Origin: Clostridiales bacterium
Lineage (GTDB): Bacteria; Bacillota; Clostridia; Christensenellales; UMGS416
DNA: 12,591 bases
Assembly (NCBI GenBank): GCA_012515725.1
Contig: JAAYXU010000209.1
Span: 1 to 12,591, forward strand
Direction of reading: 5' to 3'
The position numbers and the translations under genes are program-made. The first letter of the stretch is position 1; each line of letters opens with the position of its first letter. Positions 1 to 6,835 of the stretch are shown here, one piece after another. The notes beneath the pieces are model-generated. The model was not told the origin of the DNA. It saw only the letters and a program-made list of their open reading frames with translations, and searched no databases.

Positions 1-2
1 AG

Positions 3-893
3 GATTGCCGCGTAGCCCGCAGCGTGCGCCTCGTCATCGACGCCTACGACCGGGGCGTCGATTGGCGCGAGACCCGGAATATCGTGGTCGAGGACAGTGC
101 GGATCTGGGCTGGTTCCAGGCGCCGGCAAATATCGCGTTCACCGTCCTCGGTCTTCTCTACGGCGAAGGAGACTTCAAGAAATCAATGATTCTCGCGATT
201 AACTGCGGGGACGACACCGACTGCACCGGCGCGACGCTGGGCTCGCTCATGGGCATCATGTACGGTACGTCCATCATACCACCCGACTGGCAGCGGTATA
301 TCGGCGACGATATCATCACGATATCGATTATACGCGGATTTGGTCTCTTCCCGCGCACCTGCCAGGAGCTAACCGACTGCGTGATGAACCTGCTGCCCGT
401 GACCACCCGCACTGACAACATGACGCTCATGCACAGGGGCGGGCACGGTTTCTCGGTAGACGCGCAGGAAAATAATTTCGAAGGGGTCGCCGCCGCGGAT
501 TTCATGGGACGCGCATTCGTAGAGCGCATGTTCAACCGCTCGCGCTACAGCTTCACCACCGAGAACGTATTCGCGCAGGCGCTCGTGGAATTCGACAGAG
601 AGCCGGTGATCGCGGCGGGCGGAAGCCTTTCGGGCCGCGTATCGGTGCGGCTCCTGCGCATGTGCGAGCAGAAACGCTTTTCGCTCCACTGGCATCTACC
701 CGAAGGCTGGACAGTATCGGGCGGGATGAGCCTGCATGTAAACGCTATGCACTCCCCCCTCAGAGAACACGCCGCGGCCGCCTTTACGCTGACCGCTGGG
801 GACAGTGTAGCGGGAAACAACAGGCTGATACTCGAGATCACCTGCGCCGGACGCCCAACGCCCGTGCTGGTGCCCATCACGATTCTAGGATAA
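3..893 (+). CDS. ADP-ribosylglycohydrolase family protein, 5'-truncated, with C-terminal beta-rich extension
   Basis: The reading frame is open to the left edge (first full codon at 3) and stops at TAA 891-893, so about 296 C-terminal residues are visible. The segment NCGDDTDCTGAT near 204-239 matches the ARH/DraG-family signature, in which paired aspartates bind divalent metal for hydrolysis of ADP-ribose N- or O-glycosidic bonds. The helical core appears to end near position 410. The remaining 160 residues are not part of a minimal ARH fold: a linker, then from about 620 a Val/Leu-alternating, Gly-rich stretch that looks like an Ig-like beta-sandwich. Such extensions occur in bacterial ARH-like proteins of unknown substrate. 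The substrate cannot be told from sequence, and the missing N-terminus carries further metal ligands, so activity is unproven. No signal sequence can be judged. The family call is firm; the role is not. Confidence 0.8.
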   Translation, partial: DCRVARSVRLVIDAYDRGVDWRETRNIVVEDSADLGWFQAPANIAFTVLGLLYGEGDFKKSMILAINCGDDTDCTGATLGSLMGIMYGTSIIPPDWQRYIGDDIITISIIRGFGLFPRTCQELTDCVMNLLPVTTRTDNMTLMHRGGHGFSVDAQENNFEGVAAADFMGRAFVERMFNRSRYSFTTENVFAQALVEFDREPVIAAGGSLSGRVSVRLLRMCEQKRFSLHWHLPEGWTVSGGMSLHVNAMHSPLREHAAAAFTLTAGDSVAGNNRLILEITCAGRPTPVLVPITILG

Positions 894-925
894 TGAAAAG
901 CCGGAATCTGTAAACCTGCGAAACA

Positions 926-951
926 CGCCGCCGCCCGTACGGGCGGCGGCG
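926..951. terminator. Perfect GC-rich palindrome, candidate bidirectional terminator
   Basis: This is a 26-nt perfect inverted repeat centred on GTAC (13 bp per arm, 11 bp if a 4-nt loop is allowed). It lies in the gap between two convergent genes, 32 bp after the ARH-family stop and 30 bp before the glycoside hydrolase stop. There is no long T-tract on the plus strand. The minus-strand exit reads TGTTTCG, a partial U-run. Position and symmetry suggest shared termination; intrinsic activity is uncertain. Confidence 0.55.
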
Positions 952-981
952 CTACGTTAATGATTTACCGCCTGTATCCGG

Positions 982-2367
982 CTACGACGCCTGCAAGCCC
1001 CGGGCCAGCGCCTCCCACATCGCGTCCCTGCCCTGACTTAAGCGCCATACGGCGACTCCAGCCAGATGGTAATCTGTGGCTAGCATGCCTTTCTGGTAGA
1101 GCGAATTCTCGTCCTCGCACCAGAGAGTGTGCATCATCCCTTCGGTATCGACGAAAGACCAGGTTGTGACGCCCAGCTCCGGTTCCCACGCGCCCCGGTT
1201 GACCCAGTAGTCAACGGTATAGGTCTTGCCTCCGGCCTTGAACTCCCCTACGGTCAGCGCGCGCTCGATCGTAGCCGCCGTCACCGTGAGCCTGTAGTCA
1301 TCGGACTTGGCCCACAGCGGATCCACCTCCAGCACGTCCCCGTCCACCACATCGGCCTGATAGAGCGCGCCGTAGAAGGGCACTCCCATCAAAAGCTGGT
1401 TAGACGGAACCTTCAGCAGCATTTCCTCTATCTCCTCGCGCAGCCAGCCGATGCCCGACACAGGCGTCATGCGGCCCGCCTGATACCCGCTGTATGTCAT
1501 GACCGCCACATAGTCGCATACGGCCGCCAGCCCAGCGGGATCGTAGCTCTGCCATTTGTTGTTTGACTGGTCGCCGGCCAGTATATAGTTGACCGCTGAC
1601 GAGACCATGATATCAGGTCCGAATGCCTGTTTGCACGCGCCAACGAGCGCGGTATAGGCATCAATGTCGCTGTGGTTCATATACTCAAAGTCGAAGCTTA
1701 TGCCGTCCAGATCATACTGCTCTATCCATCCCGCACAGCGCTCGATAAACTCCGCGACATGCTCGGGGCTGTTGACCAGCGCGGTCACCAGCGTCGCGTT
1801 ACCGATGAGCACCACAGTAGCCCATACCTGCGCGCCTCCCTCGTGCGCGGTCGTCACATACTGCACGGGATCCCAGCCCGACCGCCTTCCCTCATCCAGC
1901 TCATTGAGCGCGCGCACCTCGGGCTCGCCATCTTCATCAGCCTCCACGTAAAACCAGGTGGGCGCAAGCACATTGACGCCGGGCGGCACCTTCTCCAGCG
2001 TTATCGGGTTCAGATCCCACGCCATATAGATTCTGTTCTCGACCGGGGGCATCAGATGATGTGCCCAGGGCGGCGGCGTTGCGTCGGACGGAAGCGTGGG
2101 TACGGGCGTCGCCGTGACGATCGGCGTCCGGGACGCGGTAGCGACCGGCGCGGTCGCGGGCAGCGACGCGCGCGTCAGGGGCAGGAGCAGCACCACGGCA
2201 GTCAGGAGGACAGCCGCCACGCGCGCCGCGAATACAGGCCAGCCCGGGACTCCCCGTCCGGGCGCTGTTCGGGTGCGTCCGCTCCCGGCTAATGCGGCTC
2301 TTGCGATACCGCGCCGCTCGGTACGCCGGGGGCTCCCCCGTCCGTTCCTTGTATCGATCCTTCGCAT
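982..2367 (-). CDS. Membrane-anchored family 18 glycoside hydrolase (spore/cell-wall hydrolase type)
   Basis: The protein has 461 residues. ATG at 2367 is preceded by AGAGGAG at 2373-2379, which supports this start. Residues 1-45 form an unusual cytoplasmic tail with 13 Arg and no Lys up to residue 49. Residues 47-65 are a hydrophobic anchor, followed by a Thr/Pro/Ala-rich linker (about 68-100). The GH18 barrel follows: NVLAPTWF (132-139), the catalytic DGISFDFE (221-228) with Asp226 and Glu228 acid/base, MTYSGY (290-295), MGVPFYG (327-333) and a terminal GVAVWRLSQG segment. The fourth motif position is Ser instead of Asp, as spore GH18 enzymes of the YaaH/SleL class also deviate there (Asn). 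No LysM repeat is present, unlike YaaH/SleL. The likely role is hydrolysis of GlcNAc-containing wall or cortex glycan outside the membrane. The substrate is inferred, and a chitinase-like or inactive wall-binding role is possible. Confidence 0.82.
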   Translation of the reverse strand: MRRIDTRNGRGSPRRTERRGIARAALAGSGRTRTAPGRGVPGWPVFAARVAAVLLTAVVLLLPLTRASLPATAPVATASRTPIVTATPVPTLPSDATPPPWAHHLMPPVENRIYMAWDLNPITLEKVPPGVNVLAPTWFYVEADEDGEPEVRALNELDEGRRSGWDPVQYVTTAHEGGAQVWATVVLIGNATLVTALVNSPEHVAEFIERCAGWIEQYDLDGISFDFEYMNHSDIDAYTALVGACKQAFGPDIMVSSAVNYILAGDQSNNKWQSYDPAGLAAVCDYVAVMTYSGYQAGRMTPVSGIGWLREEIEEMLLKVPSNQLLMGVPFYGALYQADVVDGDVLEVDPLWAKSDDYRLTVTAATIERALTVGEFKAGGKTYTVDYWVNRGAWEPELGVTTWSFVDTEGMMHTLWCEDENSLYQKGMLATDYHLAGVAVWRLSQGRDAMWEALARGLQAS

Positions 2368-2393
2368 GAGACTCCTCTTTCACGTTTGTATTC

Positions 2394-2422
2394 ATTATAG
2401 CAGACGTACATCCGGGAAAAAA
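2394..2422 (-). promoter_or_regulatory. Vegetative-type promoter for the GH18 gene
   Basis: On the minus strand there is an extended -10, TGC followed by TATAAT (TATAAT at 2399-2394), with a T6 run (2422-2417) 17 bp upstream standing in for a poor -35. The -10 lies 26 bp before the start codon and ahead of the AGAGGAG ribosome-binding site. The extended TGn motif compensates for the weak -35. This suggests sigma-A use rather than a strictly sporulation-specific factor. Confidence 0.6.
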
Positions 2423-2550
2423 GTGTTTTGTACGGATTAAAATGAACCAGCGATACCACGGAATGTATTCTCGGCGCGGCACGGCGCAATATTTGGGAGT
2501 CGGCAGGGTTAAATTTGTATGTTATTCACCTGTCTTTTCATTCTGCTGGC

Positions 2551-2579
2551 TTGAAGACGTCCTTATTTTGATGTATCTT
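2551..2579 (+). promoter_or_regulatory. Candidate sigma-A promoter for the mrfA-mrfB-TPR unit
   Basis: TTGAAG (2551-2556), a 17-bp spacer and TATCTT (2574-2579) each match the sigma-A consensus at 4 of 6 positions. It lies in the only non-coding gap upstream of the helicase, 46 bp before the chosen start. No LexA-type operator (CGAAC-N4-GTTCG-like) was found in this gap, so an SOS link is not supported. A small GGGC-GAAA-GCCC hairpin lies in the leader at 2589-2600. Confidence 0.35.
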
Positions 2580-2625
2580 TATAGGCGGAGGGCGAAAGCC
2601 CATAGAAATGGAAGCGGGGAGAGCC

Positions 2626-4869
2626 ATGAACCTCACGCAGCTGCTGGAACGGCTTCATAGCGATGCGAATTTTCGCGCCAATGTTACCTGTTGGCGCAAG
2701 ATTCCGGCACGGCCCGCGCGATACGCGCCCTTCCCGGACACGGTAAGCCCCGCGCTCACCGAGGCATACCGTCGCCGTGGCATCCATGAGCTGTACACCC
2801 ACCAGCGCGAGGCGCTGGACGCGGCGCTTGCCGGAGAGGACTTCGTCGTGGTCACACCCACGGCGTCGGGCAAGACGCTGTGCTACAACCTGCCGGTTCT
2901 GCAGGCAATACTGAGCGACGAGAACGCGCGAGCGCTGTATCTTTTTCCGACCAAGGCGCTGTCGGCCGACCAGGTCAGCGAGCTCTACGAGGTCATAGAG
3001 GAGTCGGAGATACCCGTAAAGACCTATACGTACGACGGCGATACGCCGGTGGCGGCCCGCAAGGCCATCCGCCAGGCGGGACACATCGTCGTCACCAATC
3101 CCGACATGCTCCACTCCGCTATCCTTCCCCACCATACCAAATGGGTCAGGCTTTTTGAGAATCTGCGCTATGTCGTGATCGACGAAATCCATACATACCG
3201 TGGTGTTTTTGGCAGTCACCTCGCGAATGTCGTCCGCCGTCTTGCGCGGCTTTGCGCTTTCTACGGCGCTCATCCGCAGTTCATATGCTGCTCGGCCACG
3301 ATAGCCAACCCCGCCGGGCTGGCGCAGGCAATACTGGGCCGCCATGTGCGGCTTATCGACAACAACGGCGCGCCCGCGGGCGAGCGGCATTTCGTTTTCT
3401 ACAATCCGCCGGTCGTCAACCGCCAGCTCGGTATACGGAAAAGCGCGGTACTGGAAGCCCGGCGCATCGCGACGATGCTCATCGCTAACCGCGTTTCGAC
3501 GATCGTTTTCGCCAAGAGCCGTGTCATAATGGAGGTGCTGCTCAGCTATCTGAAAAAGCAGGTTGAAAACCGGCTGGGCGACAGCGATCTCGTGCGCGGA
3601 TACCGCGGCGGCTACCTCCCAAGGGAGCGGCGGGCCATCGAGCAGGGGCTGCGCAGCGGACGGGTGCTGGGCGTTGTCAGTACCAACGCGCTGGAGCTGG
3701 GCATAGACATCGGAAGCCTGTCGGCCTGCGTGCTGTGCGGCTACCCGGGAACCATAGCCAGCACGTGGCAGGAATCAGGCCGGGCCGGGCGGCGCAACGA
3801 CGTGAGCCTGACGGTGCTGGTCGCCAATTCCAGCCCGCTCAATCAGTTCATCGCCAGCCACCCGGAGTATTTCTTCGAGCAGACCCCCGAGAACGGACTC
3901 ATCAATCCCGACAATCTTTATATCCTCCTCAGCCACATACAGTGCGCTGCCTTCGAGCTTCCTTTCCGGGACGGCGAGCGCTTCGGCGACCAGCCTGTGG
4001 GCGAAATATTGGGCTACCTGGAAGAGCAGGGTACGATTCGGCATGTCGGTGACGCCTGGCACTGGTCGGCTGAAGAATTCCCGTCGACGAACGTTTCTCT
4101 GCGGAGCGCATCCAACGAAAACTTCGTGATCATCGACGTCACGGAGCACGAGCCCCGCGTCATCGGCCAGATGGACCGGTTCGCCGCGCCGATGCTTCTC
4201 CACGAAGAGGCCATCTACATCCACGAGGGGCGGCAGTACCAGGTCGAGAAGCTGGACTTTTTTGAAAAGAAAGCGTTCGTGCGCGCGGTCGACGTCGACT
4301 ACTACACCGACGCCAATCTCGCGGTCAGCCTGCGCGTGCTGGACGAGTTCGCCGCTCAGCCCGGTGCGGTAGCCCGCGCCTGGGGCGAGGTGCTGGTTAC
4401 ATCGATGGTGACGATCTTTAAGAAGATCAAGTTCGACACCCACGAGAATATCGGATTTGGCCGCGTCAATCTCCCGGAACTCGAGATGCACACGACCGCC
4501 TACTGGATGAGCTGGGACGACACGCTCCTCCGCCTCGAGGCCGAACGCCTGGAGGACGGCCTGACCGGCGCTGCCAATCTGCTGGCCGTGGTCGCGCCTA
4601 TGTATCTCATGTGCGACCCACGCGACATCGCGGTGGTGCCGCAGATCCGCTCGCCGCACACTCGGCGGCCCACGATATATATCTATGACTGTTACCCGGG
4701 CGGCATCGGCCTGAGCGATAAGCTCTACGAGTTGCACAGCCGTCTCGCCGAGCAAGCGCTAGGGCTGCTGGACGAATGCCCCTGCCTGAATGGCTGCCCC
4801 TCGTGCGTGGGTCCCGACGGGGCGGATAAGACTATGGCCCGCCGACTGCTGTCGGCCTATTGTCTATGA
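2626..4869 (+). CDS. mrfA: MrfA/YprA-type superfamily 2 DNA helicase with C-terminal Cys4 cluster
   Basis: The protein has 747 residues, close to the roughly 750 of Bacillus subtilis YprA/MrfA. ATG 2626 was chosen over the in-frame ATG at 2608 because GGGGAGAG sits just ahead of it and would otherwise be coding. Visible helicase motifs: YTHQ (57-60), Walker A TPTASGKT (77-84), DEIH (186-189), SAT (223-225), and motif VI QESGRAGRR (382-390). The DEIH-TYRGVFGSH context and the C-terminal DUF1998-like part, with Cys718, Cys720, Cys724 and Cys727, are diagnostic of the MrfA/Hrq1 group. In B. subtilis, MrfA is a 3'-5' helicase that acts with MrfB in a UvrABC-independent excision route for mitomycin C lesions, and its cysteines are required. 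The next gene, overlapping by 4 nt, is the mrfB counterpart, which reinforces the call. Confidence 0.92.
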   Translation: MNLTQLLERLHSDANFRANVTCWRKIPARPARYAPFPDTVSPALTEAYRRRGIHELYTHQREALDAALAGEDFVVVTPTASGKTLCYNLPVLQAILSDENARALYLFPTKALSADQVSELYEVIEESEIPVKTYTYDGDTPVAARKAIRQAGHIVVTNPDMLHSAILPHHTKWVRLFENLRYVVIDEIHTYRGVFGSHLANVVRRLARLCAFYGAHPQFICCSATIANPAGLAQAILGRHVRLIDNNGAPAGERHFVFYNPPVVNRQLGIRKSAVLEARRIATMLIANRVSTIVFAKSRVIMEVLLSYLKKQVENRLGDSDLVRGYRGGYLPRERRAIEQGLRSGRVLGVVSTNALELGIDIGSLSACVLCGYPGTIASTWQESGRAGRRNDVSLTVLVANSSPLNQFIASHPEYFFEQTPENGLINPDNLYILLSHIQCAAFELPFRDGERFGDQPVGEILGYLEEQGTIRHVGDAWHWSAEEFPSTNVSLRSASNENFVIIDVTEHEPRVIGQMDRFAAPMLLHEEAIYIHEGRQYQVEKLDFFEKKAFVRAVDVDYYTDANLAVSLRVLDEFAAQPGAVARAWGEVLVTSMVTIFKKIKFDTHENIGFGRVNLPELEMHTTAYWMSWDDTLLRLEAERLEDGLTGAANLLAVVAPMYLMCDPRDIAVVPQIRSPHTRRPTIYIYDCYPGGIGLSDKLYELHSRLAEQALGLLDECPCLNGCPSCVGPDGADKTMARRLLSAYCL

Positions 4870-6032
4870 TTGGCAATCTGCGCGAAAAGCTCAGCATACT
4901 TGAAAGCCGCCGCGCCGAGCCGCAGGCCGCGGTAAGCGCCGCTCCCCAAGCGCACATCGAGTGCAAGCGCTTCGCGGAGACGCTGCCTCCTGGCGCCGCG
5001 ATGGGCGGGCGCGCGCCGGCTGATCCGGCGGTCATGACCGACGGTGCGATATCGGCGCTCTTTCGCGTACCAGCAGGCGGTGATTATTCGCCCGGGCGGA
5101 TGCTTTTTCTCGACACCGAGACCACGGGGCTTTCAGGCGGCGCGGGCACGGTGGCCTTTCTCATAGGCCTAGGATGGTTCACACAGGACGGCGGTTTCAC
5201 GCTGGAGCAGTATTTCATGCAGGACTACGACCGCGAGGCCGATATGCTGGAGCGTCTGTGCGGGCGGCTCGAGCGTGCTTCGATACTCGTTACATTCAAC
5301 GGGAAGTGCTTCGACGCGCCCCTCATATCCTCACGCTCGATCATCAACCGCATCAGGCCGCCGCTTGACAGGCTTACGCACCTGGATCTGCTGCATACAT
5401 CCCGCCGGATGTATCGGCGGCGGCTTGCGAGCTGCTCGCTGGGCTGCCTGGAGCGCGAGGTGCTTGGCGTGGTCCGAGACGGCGATATACCCGGCAGCGA
5501 GATACCCGACATATTCTTCAGCTACCTCAGGGACGGGGACTTCACGCGCCTGGAGCAGGTGCTGGCCCATAACCGCCAGGATATACTGTCGATGGCGCTC
5601 CTCATGGACGCGCTGTGCCGCGCGTGGCGTGATCCGGGCTCCCTTAACGAGCAGTGGGATCTCTACTCCTGCGGCCGGATATACGAGGAGCGGGGCGATC
5701 CCCGCGCCGCACAGTGCTACGCGCGGGCAGACCTGCCCGAGGCCCGAGCTTCGCTGGCCGCCTGGCACAAGAGGCGGGGTGAATGGGACATGGCCCTCGC
5801 GCTGTGGCAGGACATCGTGCACCGGGGCGAGTGCGGCATATACGCATACGTGGAGCTTTCAAAGTATTACGAGCACCGCGCGCACGACCCTGAAACCGCG
5901 CTTGCCGTCAGCGAAAAAGCGCTCAGCCGGTTGCGCGCGCTGGGATTTCATGATACGATTCGGGAAGAGGCGCGGGCTCTGTCGGCGCGGATCGCCCGCC
6001 TGCGTCGGCGCGTCGGGCGGCCTGACCGCTGA
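4866..6032 (+). CDS. mrfB: MrfB/YprB-type DEDDh exonuclease with C-terminal TPR-like region
   Basis: The protein has 388 residues; the Bacillus counterpart is slightly longer. ATG 4866 overlaps the helicase stop as ATGA, and no good Shine-Dalgarno precedes it, so translation is probably coupled to mrfA. Residues 1-75 are low-complexity and Ala-rich. The RNase H-like exonuclease domain follows: LFLDTETTGLSGG gives Asp83 and Glu85 (Exo I), FNGKCFDAPL gives Asp150 (Exo II), and HNRQD gives His235 and Asp239 (Exo III). All DEDDh metal ligands and the general-base histidine are present, so the enzyme should be active. Residues from about 265 to 370 look like helical repeats (RIYEERGDPRAAQCYARA and similar). 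The family role is degrading the damaged strand after unwinding by MrfA. ATA is the commonest Ile codon here (11 of 19). Confidence 0.9.
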   Translation: MIGNLREKLSILESRRAEPQAAVSAAPQAHIECKRFAETLPPGAAMGGRAPADPAVMTDGAISALFRVPAGGDYSPGRMLFLDTETTGLSGGAGTVAFLIGLGWFTQDGGFTLEQYFMQDYDREADMLERLCGRLERASILVTFNGKCFDAPLISSRSIINRIRPPLDRLTHLDLLHTSRRMYRRRLASCSLGCLEREVLGVVRDGDIPGSEIPDIFFSYLRDGDFTRLEQVLAHNRQDILSMALLMDALCRAWRDPGSLNEQWDLYSCGRIYEERGDPRAAQCYARADLPEARASLAAWHKRRGEWDMALALWQDIVHRGECGIYAYVELSKYYEHRAHDPETALAVSEKALSRLRALGFHDTIREEARALSARIARLRRRVGRPDR

Positions 6033-6091
6033 GCGACGGGCCGGAACAGCCGAAGCCTACTGCGGACTATACGAAGGAGGTAGGGATCGCG

Positions 6092-6835
6092 ATGTCCCTT
6101 TTTGGCAATCTGATAGGAAACCTGGCGTACTGGAGGCATTTGCGCGGAAAGGTGGAGATGGCCGAAAAGACGTACGCGAAGGCCTACGTGCACGGCATGA
6201 CCGATCCGGTCAAGCTGGGCACGTACGGCGTGCTGCTGCTGCGCAAGGGCGAATACGAGGACGCGCTGATGCTTTTTAACCAGGCGCTCAAAAACAGAGC
6301 GCTCAAACCCAAGGTGCGCCTTCAGATACGAATGAACAGGTCGCTTGCCTACTTCAAGCTGGGAGAAATAGAAAAGGCTATCGTGGCGCTCGAGGATATC
6401 CATAAGAAGAACCGCAGTCTGCGGGTGTACCAGTCGCTGGGCTACGTGTACATCATGGCGGGAGAGTACGAAAAGGCCATGGAATACAATCTCGAGGCGC
6501 TCGAGTACGACGACGAGGATCCCGTGATACTCGACAACATGGGCCAGCTTCACTACGCGCTGGGCGAATACGACAAAGCCCGAGAGTATTTCGAGAAGGC
6601 CTTTTCCTATAAGCAGAATCAGGTGGATATACTCTATCATCTCTCGGTCATCGAGGAGCACGACGGAAACGCGGAAAAGGCTCTGTACTACGCCAGCCTG
6701 GCCAACGACTGCGCGATCAACACTCTTAACGACGTCACGCCCGACGAAGTCAGGCAACGCTATGCGCGGCTGAGCGAGCAGGCGGCGAATAAGTCGGCTT
6801 TGGCGTCGGTGTCTGGGCCGGAACAGGAGTCGTAG
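6092..6835 (+). CDS. Tetratricopeptide repeat protein downstream of mrfAB
   Basis: The protein has 247 residues. ATG 6092 is served by AAGGAGG at 6074-6080, a strong ribosome-binding site with an 11-nt gap. At least four or five TPR-like helical pairs run from about residue 39 to 206. The clearest are YGVLLLRKGEYEDALMLFNQAL, LGYVYIMAGEYEKAMEYNLEAL and MGQLHYALGEYDKAREYFEKAF. The C-terminal 25 residues look disordered. There is no catalytic motif, and residues 1-14 are only weakly hydrophobic, so it is probably a soluble scaffold. It lies 59 bp after mrfB on the same strand and is followed by a strong terminator, so it is likely the third gene of the mrfA-mrfB transcript. MrfB itself ends in TPR-like repeats, which invites but does not prove a shared partner. 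The last 86 bp overlap the convergent PBP gene. Confidence 0.85.
   Translation: MSLFGNLIGNLAYWRHLRGKVEMAEKTYAKAYVHGMTDPVKLGTYGVLLLRKGEYEDALMLFNQALKNRALKPKVRLQIRMNRSLAYFKLGEIEKAIVALEDIHKKNRSLRVYQSLGYVYIMAGEYEKAMEYNLEALEYDDEDPVILDNMGQLHYALGEYDKAREYFEKAFSYKQNQVDILYHLSVIEEHDGNAEKALYYASLANDCAINTLNDVTPDEVRQRYARLSEQAANKSALASVSGPEQES

Noticed and set aside
2435..2441. CATTTTA on the minus strand upstream of the GH18 gene as a sigma-G -10
   Set aside because: The heptamer fits CATNNTA but no GNATR-like -35 lies 17-18 bp upstream.
3775..4755. Long antisense reading frame of 326 codons opposite the helicase
   Set aside because: A shadow of GC-rich codon bias; the opposite strand encodes all helicase motifs and there is no ribosome-binding site or family signature.
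5275..6279. Plus-strand frame of 334 codons bridging mrfB and the TPR gene
   Set aside because: It is out of frame with both real genes, rich in Arg/Ser/Trp/Cys, and has no recognisable motif.
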